A DNA stretch of 64,000 nucleotides from Planococcus koreensis (GTDB lineage Bacteria; Bacillota; Bacilli; Bacillales_A; Planococcaceae). A program made the translations under genes and the position numbers. This document shows, piece after piece, positions 18,175 to 28,349 of this stretch. The DNA is taken from positions 57,166 through 121,165 of the forward strand of contig NZ_RQII01000025.1 of the NCBI RefSeq assembly GCF_004761975.1, given 5' to 3'. How positions within the stretch are numbered: the first letter of the stretch is position 1; every line of letters begins with the position of its first letter. The notes under the pieces are model-generated. The model was not told where the DNA came from and did no database searches. It worked only from the letters and a program-made list of their open reading frames with translations.

Positions 18175-18677
18175 AAAAAGTAAATAAAAAAAAATATAGA
18201 GATTATATTTACAATTACAACGTTAACTATTTAAAAAGCTTAGGTGTAAAAATAGGCAATGATTGCCGAATTGAAAGTTTGAATTTTGGTTCGGAACCTT
18301 ATTTAATTACAATAGGAGATCATGTTACTGTAGGAGCAAACGTACAATTTGTCTCTCATGATGGTGGAGTTTGGATTTTTAGAGAAGAATACCCAAATAT
18401 TGACGTATTAGCACCCATAAAGATTGGAAATAATGTTTTCTTAGGAATAAATTCAATTATTATGCCTGGAGTTACAGTTGGCGATAATTGTATTATTGCA
18501 GCAGGGTCAATAGTGACGAAAAATGTTCAAAGCAATACAATTGTTGGCGGATCTCCAGCAAAATTCCTAAAAACAGTAGAGGAATATAAGGAAAAGGTTT
18601 TAGAGAATTCCGTCAATACCAAAGGTCTATCATATCAAGATAAAAAAAGTTTATTAGAAGGAATTTTTTATGGTTAA
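18143..18677 (+). pseudogene. Hexapeptide-repeat O-acetyltransferase, frame break near the start
   Basis: AAAAAGGAG precedes ATG 18143, but the frame stops after 14 codons. Removing one A from the A7 run 18173-18179 joins this start to an open frame through 18677, giving about 177 residues. The product has left-handed beta-helix hexapeptides (IKIGNNVFLGINSIIM, VTVGDNCIIAAGSIV) and resembles maltose/serine O-acetyltransferases. It probably acetylates a sugar of the polymer. It overlaps the flippase end by 32 bp and the polymerase start by 8 bp, and is similar to the gene at 19957, on the other side of the polymerase. Confidence 0.75.
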
Positions 18678-19964
18678 TCTAAAGAACAAAGAAATGTTTG
18701 AAAAAAATTATTTTATTTTGCTTTATTTTTCTCTCTTAGTTTTAAGTATTATTAATTTATTGGATTTACAGTATGACTATACAATTTTCTTAATTTTTTT
18801 TCTAACTGTAATATTTTTAAGTTTAAAATTTCATAAAAACTATCTCTTAATACTTTTTGGTATATTAATTATGCTTGAAATTGGGGGATTTAATAGATTT
18901 TTAATCAGTAATTACGGAATTAAATATTTTTCTTTCGCTATACAAATACTCATTTTGGCAGTAATAATATATCGTCAAAAGGAAATTTATATCTCCAAAA
19001 AACGATCTCATTAATAATTGCTTTTAACGTTTTTATATTTGTATATTTGATTTTTGGTTCATTGAATAGTAACACATATTCTTTAATGAATTTTATAAGA
19101 GTTTTTATCTCGAATTCAATAATTTTATACATCACAATAGTAATTTTAGTATTAAATAGTAATAAAAATATCGGTTTATTTCTCCAAATAATAACTCTTT
19201 TTATATCTTCTTTAGTAATATTTGACTGGATTAATTTAAGTAGACAATACAATTTAGATGAATATTTTGTAAGGGGAAGTGGTTTATTTGGTAACGCTAA
19301 TATTGCGGGAGCTACTATATTAATATTCTCTCTATTTATATTTTATAGATTCTTAAGTCATTTTTTGTTAAGCGATGCTCTAATAATTTTGTATTCTTTT
19401 TTCTCTTTAATTCTTACTCAGTCAAGATCTAGTTTAATAATTTTTATTTTGTTAATTATAGCAATGACTGCTTTTTTTGAAAAATATTCTTTAAAAAAGA
19501 GCTTCAAAATCTTAATTTTTATTAGCTTAGTTCTTGGTATATTTTTCATTGTTACTAACTTGTATCCAAGCTTCTTAATCAAATTAAATGTTTCGAGTGA
19601 AAACTTTGATAGTTCTAGAATTGAGGCTTTGAACGTAGGTCTAAGTACAATTGATGATTCTCTATTTGGTAAAGGAATTGGACAATCTGCCGAAACAACA
19701 TTAAATTTATCCTCACATAATTTTTATGTACATGCGTTATCAGAAACAGGAGTATTTATCATACCCTTTGCTATACTATTTTTATTTATTGTATTTTATA
19801 GCATAAACAAAGCAGGGAAGACTAACAATATTCCAAATTATTACTTATTACTATTGCTATTAATTAGTATATTTACACATAGTATATTAGCAAATTCTAT
19901 TTACTATTTTTTATTAGGAATAATTTTTGTTTATGCAAGAAAGGACATGAAATTCAATGATTAA
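18670..19964 (+). pseudogene. O-antigen polymerase/ligase (Wzy-like) with one frame break
   Basis: The hydrophobic product is split at an A6 run (18997-19002). One added A joins both parts into a ~431-residue protein with about 11 membrane segments and a large loop containing GSGLFGNANIAG and LTQSRSSLI, features of the Wzy/WaaL family. It would polymerise flipped repeat units outside the cell. The start overlaps the acetyltransferase gene by 8 bp and the end overlaps the next gene by 8 bp, so translation is probably coupled throughout. Low GC and poor conservation are normal for Wzy. Confidence 0.75.
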
Positions 19965-20448
19965 ATATTATCAGAAGTATTTACTAAAAAAAGCAATAAA
20001 AGAAGGATTACAGGTCGGTGAAAGAACAAGAATTTTAGGTATGCCGAATTTTGGTAGTGAACCATATTTAATAAGGATTGGAAGACACTGCACTATTACT
20101 AGTGGAGTGAAATTTATAACCCATGACGGTGCAACCTGGCTTTTTCGAGATGAAGTAGAATTCAAAGAAGTTAAAAGATATGGATCAATAAAAATTGAGG
20201 ATAATTGTTTTATTGGAGTAAATTCAATTTTAATGCCAAATATAACGATTGGAGAAAATTCTGTAGTAGCTGCAGGTTCTTTAGTAAATAAAGATATACC
20301 TCCTAATTCGGTATACGGGGGAGTGCCTGCAAAATTCCTAATGAATTTAGAACAGTATAAAAAAACTACAAAGCAAAAGAGTATTCCAAATATACCAAAC
20401 GGCGAAAAAAAGAAGGCAGCATTAATAGAATATTTTTGGGGAGAATAA
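19957..20448 (+). CDS. Hexapeptide-repeat O-acetyltransferase
   Basis: The 163-residue protein forms a left-handed beta helix: VGERTRILGMPNFG, then repeats ending with SIKIEDNCFIGVNSILM and GENSVVAAGSLV. The likely catalytic His is in FITHDGATW. It is closely similar in layout to the gene at 18143 (both share NFGSEPYLI and a VxFxxHDG motif), suggesting duplication, or two acetylation sites on the same polymer. It overlaps the polymerase by 8 bp and sits 1 bp before the next glycosyltransferase gene. Confidence 0.88.
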   Translation: MIKYYQKYLLKKAIKEGLQVGERTRILGMPNFGSEPYLIRIGRHCTITSGVKFITHDGATWLFRDEVEFKEVKRYGSIKIEDNCFIGVNSILMPNITIGENSVVAAGSLVNKDIPPNSVYGGVPAKFLMNLEQYKKTTKQKSIPNIPNGEKKKAALIEYFWGE

Positions 20449-20449
20449 A

Positions 20450-21544
20450 ATGAATATTTTAATGATTATTAATAGTTTTTTTCCTTTGGTAGGGGGAGCT
20501 GAAAGACAAGCACAAAGAATAAGTGAAACTCTTATCGAAAAAGGTCATTCAGTTACTGTCTTAACTAGACATCACAAAGGTTTAAAAGACAATGAAAATA
20601 TAAATGGAATAAATATTATTAGATTAAAAGTGGGTAACGTAAACAAAGTGAAGCCAATAATATTTTTGATAAAATGTCTTAAATATGTAAAGAAGAATCA
20701 GGAAATGATTGATATTGTTCATGGTCATTCTTTAAACGCTCCTGGACTAATTGTAGCTTTAATTAAAAAGTATTTTAAGATTCCTGTAATTGTAAAAATT
20801 GCTGGGGGGGGTGATAAATCTGGATGTGAAATTATTAAGATGAACAACGCTGGGCTGAAAGGTAAACTTAAAGTTAAACTTATGTTAAAGCATATAGATA
20901 AATTCCTAGCAATTAGCAAGACTATTGAAAAAGATCTTATAAAGGTAGGGGCGGACAAGAGAAAGATACATTATCTACCGAATGGAATTGATTTAAAATT
21001 ATTTAAAAATTCAGTTTCGAATACGCAGAATAACTTTCTTTATTTAGGAAGATTAGAAAATGTGAAGGGCATAGATATTCTTATAAATGCTTGGACAGCC
21101 CTAATTAAAGAAAATAAAAATTTTCCTCATAAGTTATTTATAGCAGGTAGTGGATCACTTGAAAATATTATACCTCAGAACTCGACTATAGAATATTTAG
21201 GGAATGTGGAAGATGTTAAAAGTCTTATTATGAAAAACAAGTTTTTTCTACTGCCTTCAAGATATGAGGGTATTTCCAATGCCTTATTAGAAGCGATGGC
21301 ATTAGAAAGAATAATTATCGCTAGTAACGTAGGTGGTAATCCGGATTTAATAGAAAATAATGTAAGTGGCTATTTATTTGAAAGTGAAAATGAACTCGAA
21401 CTAAAAAAAATTATTAAAGAGGTTTCTTTGTTGAAAAATGTAAATGATATGGGGGGCAATGCCAGAAATTTCTTAGATGAAAATTATGATTTAAATAAAA
21501 ACGTTAATAAAATTATTGACTTATATAAATCTTTAATAAAATAA
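20450..21544 (+). CDS. Glycosyltransferase family 4
   Basis: The 364-residue GT-B enzyme has the N-terminal GGAERQ motif (residues 15-20) and the C-terminal acidic E-x7-E motif (EGISNALLE), with LPSRYEG before it. It transfers one sugar from an activated donor to the lipid-linked repeat unit, on the cytoplasmic side; donor and linkage cannot be read from sequence. It starts one base after the acetyltransferase stop, with GGGGAG as ribosome site inside that gene. Confidence 0.9.
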   Translation: MNILMIINSFFPLVGGAERQAQRISETLIEKGHSVTVLTRHHKGLKDNENINGINIIRLKVGNVNKVKPIIFLIKCLKYVKKNQEMIDIVHGHSLNAPGLIVALIKKYFKIPVIVKIAGGGDKSGCEIIKMNNAGLKGKLKVKLMLKHIDKFLAISKTIEKDLIKVGADKRKIHYLPNGIDLKLFKNSVSNTQNNFLYLGRLENVKGIDILINAWTALIKENKNFPHKLFIAGSGSLENIIPQNSTIEYLGNVEDVKSLIMKNKFFLLPSRYEGISNALLEAMALERIIIASNVGGNPDLIENNVSGYLFESENELELKKIIKEVSLLKNVNDMGGNARNFLDENYDLNKNVNKIIDLYKSLIK

Positions 21545-21578
21545 TTTTAAAAATATATTTAAAAAAGAAGGTGATTAT

Positions 21579-22690
21579 ATTAAAGTAGTTCATTTAATTC
21601 CAAGCTTAAGTAGCGGTGGAGCAGAAGCAATGTTAACTAAGTTGGTGAAAAATAACTTAAGTCGAGATGTAGAAATGATCATTATAACTTTTTTATATTC
21701 CACTTATTTTAATAAAGAAATTGAAGATGCTGGTATAAAAATTCACACTTTAAATATAAATAAGGGTATGTTAGGTCCTTTAAAATTGTTTAAAATTTTT
21801 CGAATTATAATTGATGAAAAGCCGGTAATAATTCAGACTTGGATGTATCATGCTGATTTTTTAGGAGTAATTCTAAAATTATTATTTCCGAGTATTAAAG
21901 TAATTTGGAATATTAGGCATAGCAACCTAGTCAAAGGGATTGATAAGAAAACTACAATAATATTAGCTAATATTCTTGGTAAACTGAGCTTCATTCCGGA
22001 CAAAATAATTTGTGGATCTAATGCTGCTTATTCGTCTCATCGAGAAATAGGATATAGAAGAAACAAATTAATAGTTATTCCTAATGGATTTGATACTAAT
22101 TTATTTGCTCCTTCTAAAAAAGTGAAAAAATCTGTAGTAAATGAATTGTCGATACCGGAAGGCAATTTAATAATTGGCCATATTGGAAGAGAAAATAAAA
22201 TTAAAAATCAAGATTCTATAATTGATGCTTTTTCAAAAATTAGTGAACAAAATAAAAATTTGAACTTAATATTAATTGGTAAGGGATTGAAAAATAAATA
22301 TAAAAATCACCCACTCATTACTGAAAATATTATTATTTTAGATGAAGTGAATGGAGTTGAAAGGTATTTAAAATCATTTGACTTATTTATATTATCTTCA
22401 TTTAGCGAAGGTTTTCCAAATGTTTTGGGAGAAGCAATGGCAAGTGAAGTGCCTTGCATATCTACGAACGTTGGTGATAGTTCGATTATAATTGGGAAAA
22501 AAGAATTGTTAATACGAGATTTTTCAGCATATGCAATATATGAAAAGATAGATTATTGGCTTAGTTTAAATGAAATTCAAAAAGAAAAATTAAAGAAATA
22601 TTCAAGAACTAGAATACTCGATTTTTTTCTATAGAGAAAATTGTTATGTCATATTTAGAAGTATACAAATCGTTTGAAATTAATAAGTAG
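21579..22690 (+). pseudogene. Glycosyltransferase family 4, unusual start and 3' frame break
   Basis: Similarity to GT4 begins upstream of the first in-frame ATG (21630): the conserved VVHLIPSLSSGGAEAM segment requires a start near 21579, where only ATT is available, behind GAAGGTG. The C-terminus stops early at 22634 after a T7 run (22622-22628). One added T extends it to 22690 with a plausible amphipathic helix (SIEKIVMSYLEVYKSF), giving about 371 residues. The E-x7-E motif is EGFPNVLGE. It may be a working gene with a sequence error. It would add one sugar to the repeat unit. Confidence 0.75.
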
Positions 22691-22704
22691 ATTGGAGTTA
22701 GATT

Positions 22705-23715
22705 ATGAAAATTTTAATAACAGGAGCAGCAGGCTTTATTGGATCTACCTTAACAAGAAAGCTATTAAACCAAAATCACACGATAATTGGTGTTGATAAT
22801 CTAAATGATTATTATTCGGTTTCATTAAAAGAAGCTAGGTTAAATTTGTTAGAACATACTAATTTCACTTTTTACAAAACAAATTTAGAGGATAATAATG
22901 CAATAACAAAGATTTTTGAAAAAGAGCAACCTGATGTAGTGGTAAATTTAGCTGCACAAGCAGGGGTTCGCTATAGTTTAGAAAACCCACGTGCATATAT
23001 TGACTCTAATGTAGTAGGATTTATAAATATTCTAGAAGCATGTCGTCATAATGCAATTAAACATTTAATTTATGCATCATCAAGCTCCGTATATGGAGCA
23101 AACACTTCATTACCATTTTCGGTTCATGATAATATTGATCACCCTTTAAGTTTATATGCGGCAACCAAAAAGGCTAATGAACTAATGGCTCATACATATA
23201 GCAGTCTCTACGATATTCCTACTACAGGGTTAAGATTCTTCACCGTGTATGGCCCTTGGGGTAGACCTGATATGGCATTATTTATGTTTACTAAAAATAT
23301 AATCGAAGGCAAGCCAATTGATGTTTTTAATAATGGTGATATGATGAGGGATTTTACATTTGTGGATGATATTGTAGAATCGATTTCTCGACTAGTTGAA
23401 AAACCGGCACAACCTAATACAGAGTGGTCAGGAAAGACCCCTGATCCAGGAACAAGTTATGCACCATATAAAATATATAATATAGGAAATAACAATCCCG
23501 TTAATTTAATGGATTTTATAGAAGCGATTGAAGAAAAAACAGGAATGAAAGCTATTAAAAATTACATGCCTTTGCAAGCGGGTGATGTGCCTGCAACTTA
23601 TGCAGATGTTGCTGATTTGTATAGAGATATTGATTTTCAGCCGCAAACAAATATTAAAGATGGTGTAGGAAAATTTGTTGACTGGTATGTTGACTATTAT
23701 GGAGTGAAATTATAA
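22705..23715 (+). CDS. NAD-dependent nucleotide-sugar epimerase (UDP-glucuronate 4-epimerase type)
   Basis: The 336-residue extended SDR has the NAD motif GAAGFIG (residues 7-13), [17 protein letters not shown] and the catalytic YAATK. The C-terminal [10 protein letters not shown] segment is typical of UDP-glucuronate/galacturonate 4-epimerases. With the next gene, a UDP-sugar 6-dehydrogenase, it should provide a uronic acid precursor, probably UDP-GlcA/GalA or its N-acetylated form. TTGGAG lies before ATG 22705, and its stop codon overlaps the next start (TAATG). Confidence 0.9.
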   Translation: MKILITGAAGFIGSTLTRKLLNQNHTIIGVDNLNDYYSVSLKEARLNLLEHTNFTFYKTNLEDNNAITKIFEKEQPDVVVNLAAQAGVRYSLENPRAYIDSNVVGFINILEACRHNAIKHLIYASSSSVYGANTSLPFSVHDNIDHPLSLYAATKKANELMAHTYSSLYDIPTTGLRFFTVYGPWGRPDMALFMFTKNIIEGKPIDVFNNGDMMRDFTFVDDIVESISRLVEKPAQPNTEWSGKTPDPGTSYAPYKIYNIGNNNPVNLMDFIEAIEEKTGMKAIKNYMPLQAGDVPATYADVADLYRDIDFQPQTNIKDGVGKFVDWYVDYYGVKL

Positions 23716-24995
23716 TGAATAGAAAAATTGGTGTTGTAGGATTAGGATATGTAGGATTGCCAGTAGCCGTAGCATTTGGAAAAGAACATAATATTATTGG
23801 ATTTGATATAAATGAAAATCGAATTTCTACTTTAAAGCAAGGAACTGATTATACAAACGAAGTGACTGGAGAAGAGTTAAAAGAAGTTTCAATTGACTTT
23901 ACCTCTGATGGATCAAAACTTAAAGAAGTTGATTTTATTATTGTTGCTGTACCAACACCTATTAACGAGCATAATCAGCCCGATTTGACTCCTCTTGTTA
24001 AAGCAGCAGAAACTGTAGGTAAAAACTTAGTTAACGGTACAATTGTGGTATTTGAATCCACTGTATACCCAGGAGCCACTGAAGAAGTATGTGTACCTGT
24101 ACTTGAAAGATTCTCTGGCATGAAGTGCGGAGTTGATTTCTTCGTGGGTTATTCACCGGAGCGTATTAATCCGGGGGACAAGAAGCATACATTTACTACA
24201 ATTACGAAAGTAGTTTCTGGCCAAACGCCTGAAGTTCTTGAAGTTGTAGCGGATACATATGCAAGTGTTGTAAAAGCTGGAGTTCATAAAGCGAGTTCGA
24301 TTAAAGTGGCAGAAGCTGCAAAAGTAATTGAAAATACACAACGCGACGTAAATATTGCATTGATGAATGAATTGGCACTAATTTTTGATCGCTTGGACAT
24401 CGATACCGCTGAAGTACTTGAAGCAGCTGGGACGAAATGGAATTTCTTAAATTTCTCGCCAGGTCTTGTGGGAGGACATTGCATCGGGGTGGATCCTTAC
24501 TATTTAACACATAAAGCTCAAGCAGTTGGTTATCAGCCAGATGTTATTTTAGCAGGACGCCGGATCAACGATGATTTAGGAAAGTTCATTGCTAGAACAT
24601 TGGTGAAAAAACTGATTAAAGCTGGTATTGGTGTTCAAGGAGCAATGGTAACTGTACTCGGTTTAACTTTTAAAGAAAACGTTCCGGATCTTCGAAATTC
24701 TAAAGTAATCGATGTCATACGTGAACTTCAAGAATATGATATTAAAGTACAGGTTACAGATGTAGAAGCAGAAGCAATAGAAGCAATGCGTGAATATGGA
24801 GTATCTTTATCTACAATAGCTGATCTTAAACCAGCTGATGCAGTTGTCTTTGCTGTACCACACCGTGAATATGTAGAAGGCAGCTGGAATGTAGTACAAA
24901 GCCTCTTGAAAGATAAAACTGGTATAGTTGTTGACGTGAAAAGCTGTTTAGATAAAGCATTGAAGCCAGATAACATCGAACTTTGGAGATTGTAA
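23715..24995 (+). CDS. UDP-N-acetylhexosamine 6-dehydrogenase (TviB/WbpA type)
   Basis: The 426-residue protein has the NAD fold GVVGLGYVGLPVA, VPTPI, FESTVYPGATEE and the catalytic Cys in GGHCIGVDPYY, followed by LTHKAQ, characteristic of the TviB branch oxidising UDP-GlcNAc or UDP-GalNAc to the uronate. It makes the acidic sugar of the polymer with the epimerase before it. The start overlaps the epimerase stop by one base. The first ~400 bp are AT-rich like the neighbours, while the rest is closer to host composition; this may reflect recombination within the gene. Confidence 0.9.
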   Translation: MNRKIGVVGLGYVGLPVAVAFGKEHNIIGFDINENRISTLKQGTDYTNEVTGEELKEVSIDFTSDGSKLKEVDFIIVAVPTPINEHNQPDLTPLVKAAETVGKNLVNGTIVVFESTVYPGATEEVCVPVLERFSGMKCGVDFFVGYSPERINPGDKKHTFTTITKVVSGQTPEVLEVVADTYASVVKAGVHKASSIKVAEAAKVIENTQRDVNIALMNELALIFDRLDIDTAEVLEAAGTKWNFLNFSPGLVGGHCIGVDPYYLTHKAQAVGYQPDVILAGRRINDDLGKFIARTLVKKLIKAGIGVQGAMVTVLGLTFKENVPDLRNSKVIDVIRELQEYDIKVQVTDVEAEAIEAMREYGVSLSTIADLKPADAVVFAVPHREYVEGSWNVVQSLLKDKTGIVVDVKSCLDKALKPDNIELWRL

Positions 24996-26162
24996 ATGAA
25001 AGAATCACGACCTAAAATTCTTCAACTCTCTGCCATAGATGTAAGTATTGAAACTTTAATGGTGCCGCTAATTCAAAAATCTTCAAAAGAAGGTTACATA
25101 GTAAATTGTGTATGTAGAGATACAGGCAGATATGAATATTTAAATTCATTAGGATTTAATATGTTTAACTTGGATATACCTAGAACTGTTAGGCCTGTCA
25201 AAATTGCAAAAGCCATTTTTTCTATATTTAACCATTTGAAAAAAGAAAATTATGATATTGTACATGTTCATACTCCACTTGCTTCTGTTATTGCTAGAGT
25301 CGCAGCAAAGTTAGCTGGTCAAAAAAATGTAATATACACAGCTCACGGATATTATTTTCATGATGAAATGAAGAAACTTCCTTACGCTATCGTTTATACC
25401 ATTGAAAAGTTCTCTGCAAAGTTTTTAACTGACTATCTATTACTTCAAAGTAAAGAGGATTATGAATTATCAGTACAAAAGAATTTCAAAAAAAGAAATA
25501 AAATTATTCATTTAAGTAACGGTGTAGATATCTGGAATACGTTTAATTCAAAGTTGTATTCAGCAAACGAGCTTTTAAATTTGAAAAAACAAACTAATTT
25601 AGAGTCCACTTTTGTATTTACTTTCGTCGGAAGACTTGTAAAAGAGAAAGGGATATTTGAACTTATTGAAGCTTTTAAAAGGATTTATGAAAAAAGATCT
25701 GATGCTAGACTTTTGTTGATAGGTGGATTTAATAAAAGCGAGAGAGATATTGAAAGCTTTAACAGATTACAAGGAGAGATAAAGCATCCCGGTATCATAT
25801 ACTTAGGATACCGAAAAGATATAGCTCAGTTGATGGGAATCAGTGATGTTTTTATTCTACCTTCGCATCGAGAAGGATTGCCACGTTCTATAATTGAAGC
25901 AATGGCATTGAACAAAGCTGTAATTGCCAGTAATATTAGAGGATGTAGAGAAGAGATAATTCATGGAGAAAATGGATATCTTTTTGAAAAAGGAAACTCC
26001 TTCAAACTTGAAATAATAATGGATAAAATGATTAGTAATCCTCAAGCTACTAAGAAAATGGGGGAAAAGGGTAGGGCTTTTGTAGAAAAGTATTTTGATG
26101 AAGAAAAAGTACTTTCAATTCAGATTGATTTATTTAATAAAATTTTAAAAGAGAAGAAATAA
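24996..26162 (+). CDS. Glycosyltransferase family 4
   Basis: The 388-residue GT-B enzyme has HVHTPLASVIARVAA in the N-terminal domain, TFVGRLVKEKG at the start of the donor domain and the EGLPRSIIE acidic motif near residue 290. The ATG follows the dehydrogenase stop directly. It resembles capsular glycosyltransferases such as PglA/EpsD-like enzymes, which often act right after the priming transferase, but the specificity is not readable. A terminator immediately follows, so this may be the end of the first transcript of the locus. Confidence 0.9.
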   Translation: MKESRPKILQLSAIDVSIETLMVPLIQKSSKEGYIVNCVCRDTGRYEYLNSLGFNMFNLDIPRTVRPVKIAKAIFSIFNHLKKENYDIVHVHTPLASVIARVAAKLAGQKNVIYTAHGYYFHDEMKKLPYAIVYTIEKFSAKFLTDYLLLQSKEDYELSVQKNFKKRNKIIHLSNGVDIWNTFNSKLYSANELLNLKKQTNLESTFVFTFVGRLVKEKGIFELIEAFKRIYEKRSDARLLLIGGFNKSERDIESFNRLQGEIKHPGIIYLGYRKDIAQLMGISDVFILPSHREGLPRSIIEAMALNKAVIASNIRGCREEIIHGENGYLFEKGNSFKLEIIMDKMISNPQATKKMGEKGRAFVEKYFDEEKVLSIQIDLFNKILKEKK

Positions 26163-26184
26163 TTTTTATTTCTTCTCTTTTTTT
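26148..26184 (+). terminator. Terminator after the GT4 gene
   Basis: AAAGAGAAGAAAT (26148-26160) pairs with ATTTCTTCTCTTT (26168-26180), which continues into more T. It overlaps the last codons of the gene. Confidence 0.8.
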
Positions 26185-26211
26185 AAATTTATAATAGAAA
26201 GAATTGAGATA

Positions 26212-27057
26212 ATGAATATATTAATTTCAGGGGAAAAAGGATACTTAGCAAATGAATTAAAAAATTATGGAATTAAAAACCGAAAACTTAACATTGAATT
26301 AGTTTCTGTTAGAAAGGGAGCAGAAAAAGTTAATTTTTTAGATAAGGATGTATTTATACATACATCTGCTATTGTACATAAAAAAGAGAAAGATTTTCTT
26401 TTAAAAGACTTTATAAAAATAAATAAAGATTTAACAGTACAGTTGGCTTTAAAAGCTAAAAAAGCAGGGGTGAAAAAATTTGTTTTCATTAGTACAATGG
26501 CAGTATATGGAGTCAGTGAAGGTTGTATAGATAAAAATACACCATTGAACCCTAATACTTATTATGGAATAAGTAAACTAGAAGCAGAAAAAGCGTTAAA
26601 AAAACTAGAGTCTAATAATTTTTCTATATCAATCATACGCCCGCCAATGATTTACGGAAAAGAAGCACCGGGTAATTTTCAACCTTTAAGAAGATTGTCA
26701 AAGACAGTTCCTATTTTTCCAAAAGTAGAAAATAAAAGAAGTATGATTTACATAGATAATTTGTGTGATTTTATTTTTCAAGTAATCAAAAACAATGATA
26801 AAGGAATTTACCATCCACAAGATTACCGCCAGATCAATACAAGTCAAATGGTAAAACAAATTGGTTTAGCAAACAAAAAGAAGATTTATTTAAGCTCGCT
26901 TTTAGGGAGAGTAATTAGAAAAGAAATTTGTAGAAATAATATGATTAAAAAAGTTTTTGGAGATTTATATTACTCTACTGAGTTATCTAATTATAGAAAC
27001 AACACATATCAAAAAATATCTTTTAAAGATGCGATTACCTTAATCGAAGACAATTGA
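26212..27057 (+). CDS. NAD(P)-dependent sugar epimerase/dehydratase (short SDR)
   Basis: The 281-residue SDR begins ILISGEKGYLANEL, a modified nucleotide-binding loop (GxxGYLA), with FIHTSAIVH, FISTMAVYG and the catalytic YYGISK (Tyr-x3-Lys). RPPMIYG and MIYIDNLCD follow. Such enzymes act on nucleotide sugars or on undecaprenyl-linked sugars, for example 4-keto reduction after the CapD-like dehydratase. It begins 28 bp after a terminator and may be expressed separately. It is very AT-rich, like the rest of the island. Confidence 0.82.
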   Translation: MNILISGEKGYLANELKNYGIKNRKLNIELVSVRKGAEKVNFLDKDVFIHTSAIVHKKEKDFLLKDFIKINKDLTVQLALKAKKAGVKKFVFISTMAVYGVSEGCIDKNTPLNPNTYYGISKLEAEKALKKLESNNFSISIIRPPMIYGKEAPGNFQPLRRLSKTVPIFPKVENKRSMIYIDNLCDFIFQVIKNNDKGIYHPQDYRQINTSQMVKQIGLANKKKIYLSSLLGRVIRKEICRNNMIKKVFGDLYYSTELSNYRNNTYQKISFKDAITLIEDN

Positions 27058-27139
27058 ATAAAGTAATTTATAATTTAATCTATAATTCTTAAAATAAAAT
27101 GCTAATAGAATGGAAGTGTCTTAAAGGGTGGATGGTAGT

Positions 27140-28189
27140 ATGGATAATAATAAAAGATTTCAAGAACTCGATGCACTTAGAGGGTTAGCTGCACTCGCCG
27201 TAGTTCTCTTTCATTACACTACTAGATATGATGAGTTATATGGGCATGCTAAAATGAACTATTTGGATATAAGCCATGGTCATCTAGGAGTTAATTTATT
27301 TTTCATTATTAGTGGATTCGTTATCTTTATGACTATAACGAAAACTAAAGAAGCTAATATTTTTGCTAAGAAAAGAATAATAAGGTTATATCCAGCTTAT
27401 ATAGCTTCAGTAATTATTACGTTTATGACTGTCGCATTATTTGGATTACCAGGAAGAGAAGTTTCGCTAATTGATGCTCTGTGGAACTTAACAATGTTAC
27501 AAAGTTTTATTCCTAATATAGAATTTGTCGATGGTGCTTATTGGAGTTTAGGTGTGGAAATCACTTTTTATATTTTAGTGGGAGTAGTTCTGTATTTTGG
27601 TCAAAAGAAAAAGATTGTATTATTATCTCTTATATGGCTCATTGGATCGGGAATAATAGAATCATTAAGTATACTTTTTCCACATCGCTTAACCAGTATT
27701 TTAGCTTCATATTCAATAACTGATTATACTCATTTATTTGTAGCGGGTATAATGTTTTATTTAGTTAAAGTAAGCGGACAAAAAAGACACTATCTTATCT
27801 TAGCACTTTGTTTAATTTATGATTATTTATTTATGGATATTTACTCTAATTTTTTTGTAACTTTATTCTTTTTTATTTTTTATTTGCTAATAAAAGAGAA
27901 AATGGTATTTATAAATATTCGACCTTTAGTTTTCTTAGGTACTATCTCGTATAGCTTTTATTTAGTACATCAAAATATTGGATATATTGTGATTAATGAA
28001 ATGGAAGAACGGGGATTATTAAACGAAATATATTTAGTTGTACCAATTCTATTAACAATTGGAATTGCTACTTTACTAACTTATTACGTGGAGAAACCTA
28101 TAGTGAAATATTTTAGTATTAGAATGAAAGATAAAAGGATAAAAAAAGAAAAGAAAATTAATATTGGTAGAAACCGCACTACTATATAA
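27140..28189 (+). CDS. Acyltransferase 3 family membrane protein
   Basis: The 349-residue polytopic protein begins RFQELDALRGLAALAVVLFH, the conserved Arg/His signature of acyltransferase 3 proteins, with GHLGVNLFFIISGFVIF after it and about ten membrane helices. It probably acylates the polysaccharide outside the cell. AAAGGGTGG lies eight bases before ATG 27140; a GTG at 27128 is too near to the same site. It is the last recognisable gene of the locus before the IS. The C-terminus is strongly basic (KDKRIKKEKK). Confidence 0.9.
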   Translation: MDNNKRFQELDALRGLAALAVVLFHYTTRYDELYGHAKMNYLDISHGHLGVNLFFIISGFVIFMTITKTKEANIFAKKRIIRLYPAYIASVIITFMTVALFGLPGREVSLIDALWNLTMLQSFIPNIEFVDGAYWSLGVEITFYILVGVVLYFGQKKKIVLLSLIWLIGSGIIESLSILFPHRLTSILASYSITDYTHLFVAGIMFYLVKVSGQKRHYLILALCLIYDYLFMDIYSNFFVTLFFFIFYLLIKEKMVFINIRPLVFLGTISYSFYLVHQNIGYIVINEMEERGLLNEIYLVVPILLTIGIATLLTYYVEKPIVKYFSIRMKDKRIKKEKKINIGRNRTTI

Positions 28190-28305
28190 AAAATGACTCA
28201 GTTTATTCACGCCAAATGCATAACGAAAAAGTCTTGTATTGGAATTATAAACTGAGCCCTATTAAAAGGACAGTTTATAAATAATACCCTGCAGCTAGAC
28301 TGTCA
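28190..28305. other. Spacer between the last polysaccharide gene and the IS
   Basis: An inverted repeat CTCAGTTTAT (28197-28206) / ATAAACTGAG (28247-28256) encloses 40 bases. It is not a convincing terminator, because the loop is long and no T run follows. It could be the remnant of another mobile element. Confidence 0.35.
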
Positions 28306-28349
28306 TAAGATGACTTTGGAATTCCACGAGGCCACTGAAAAACTATATG

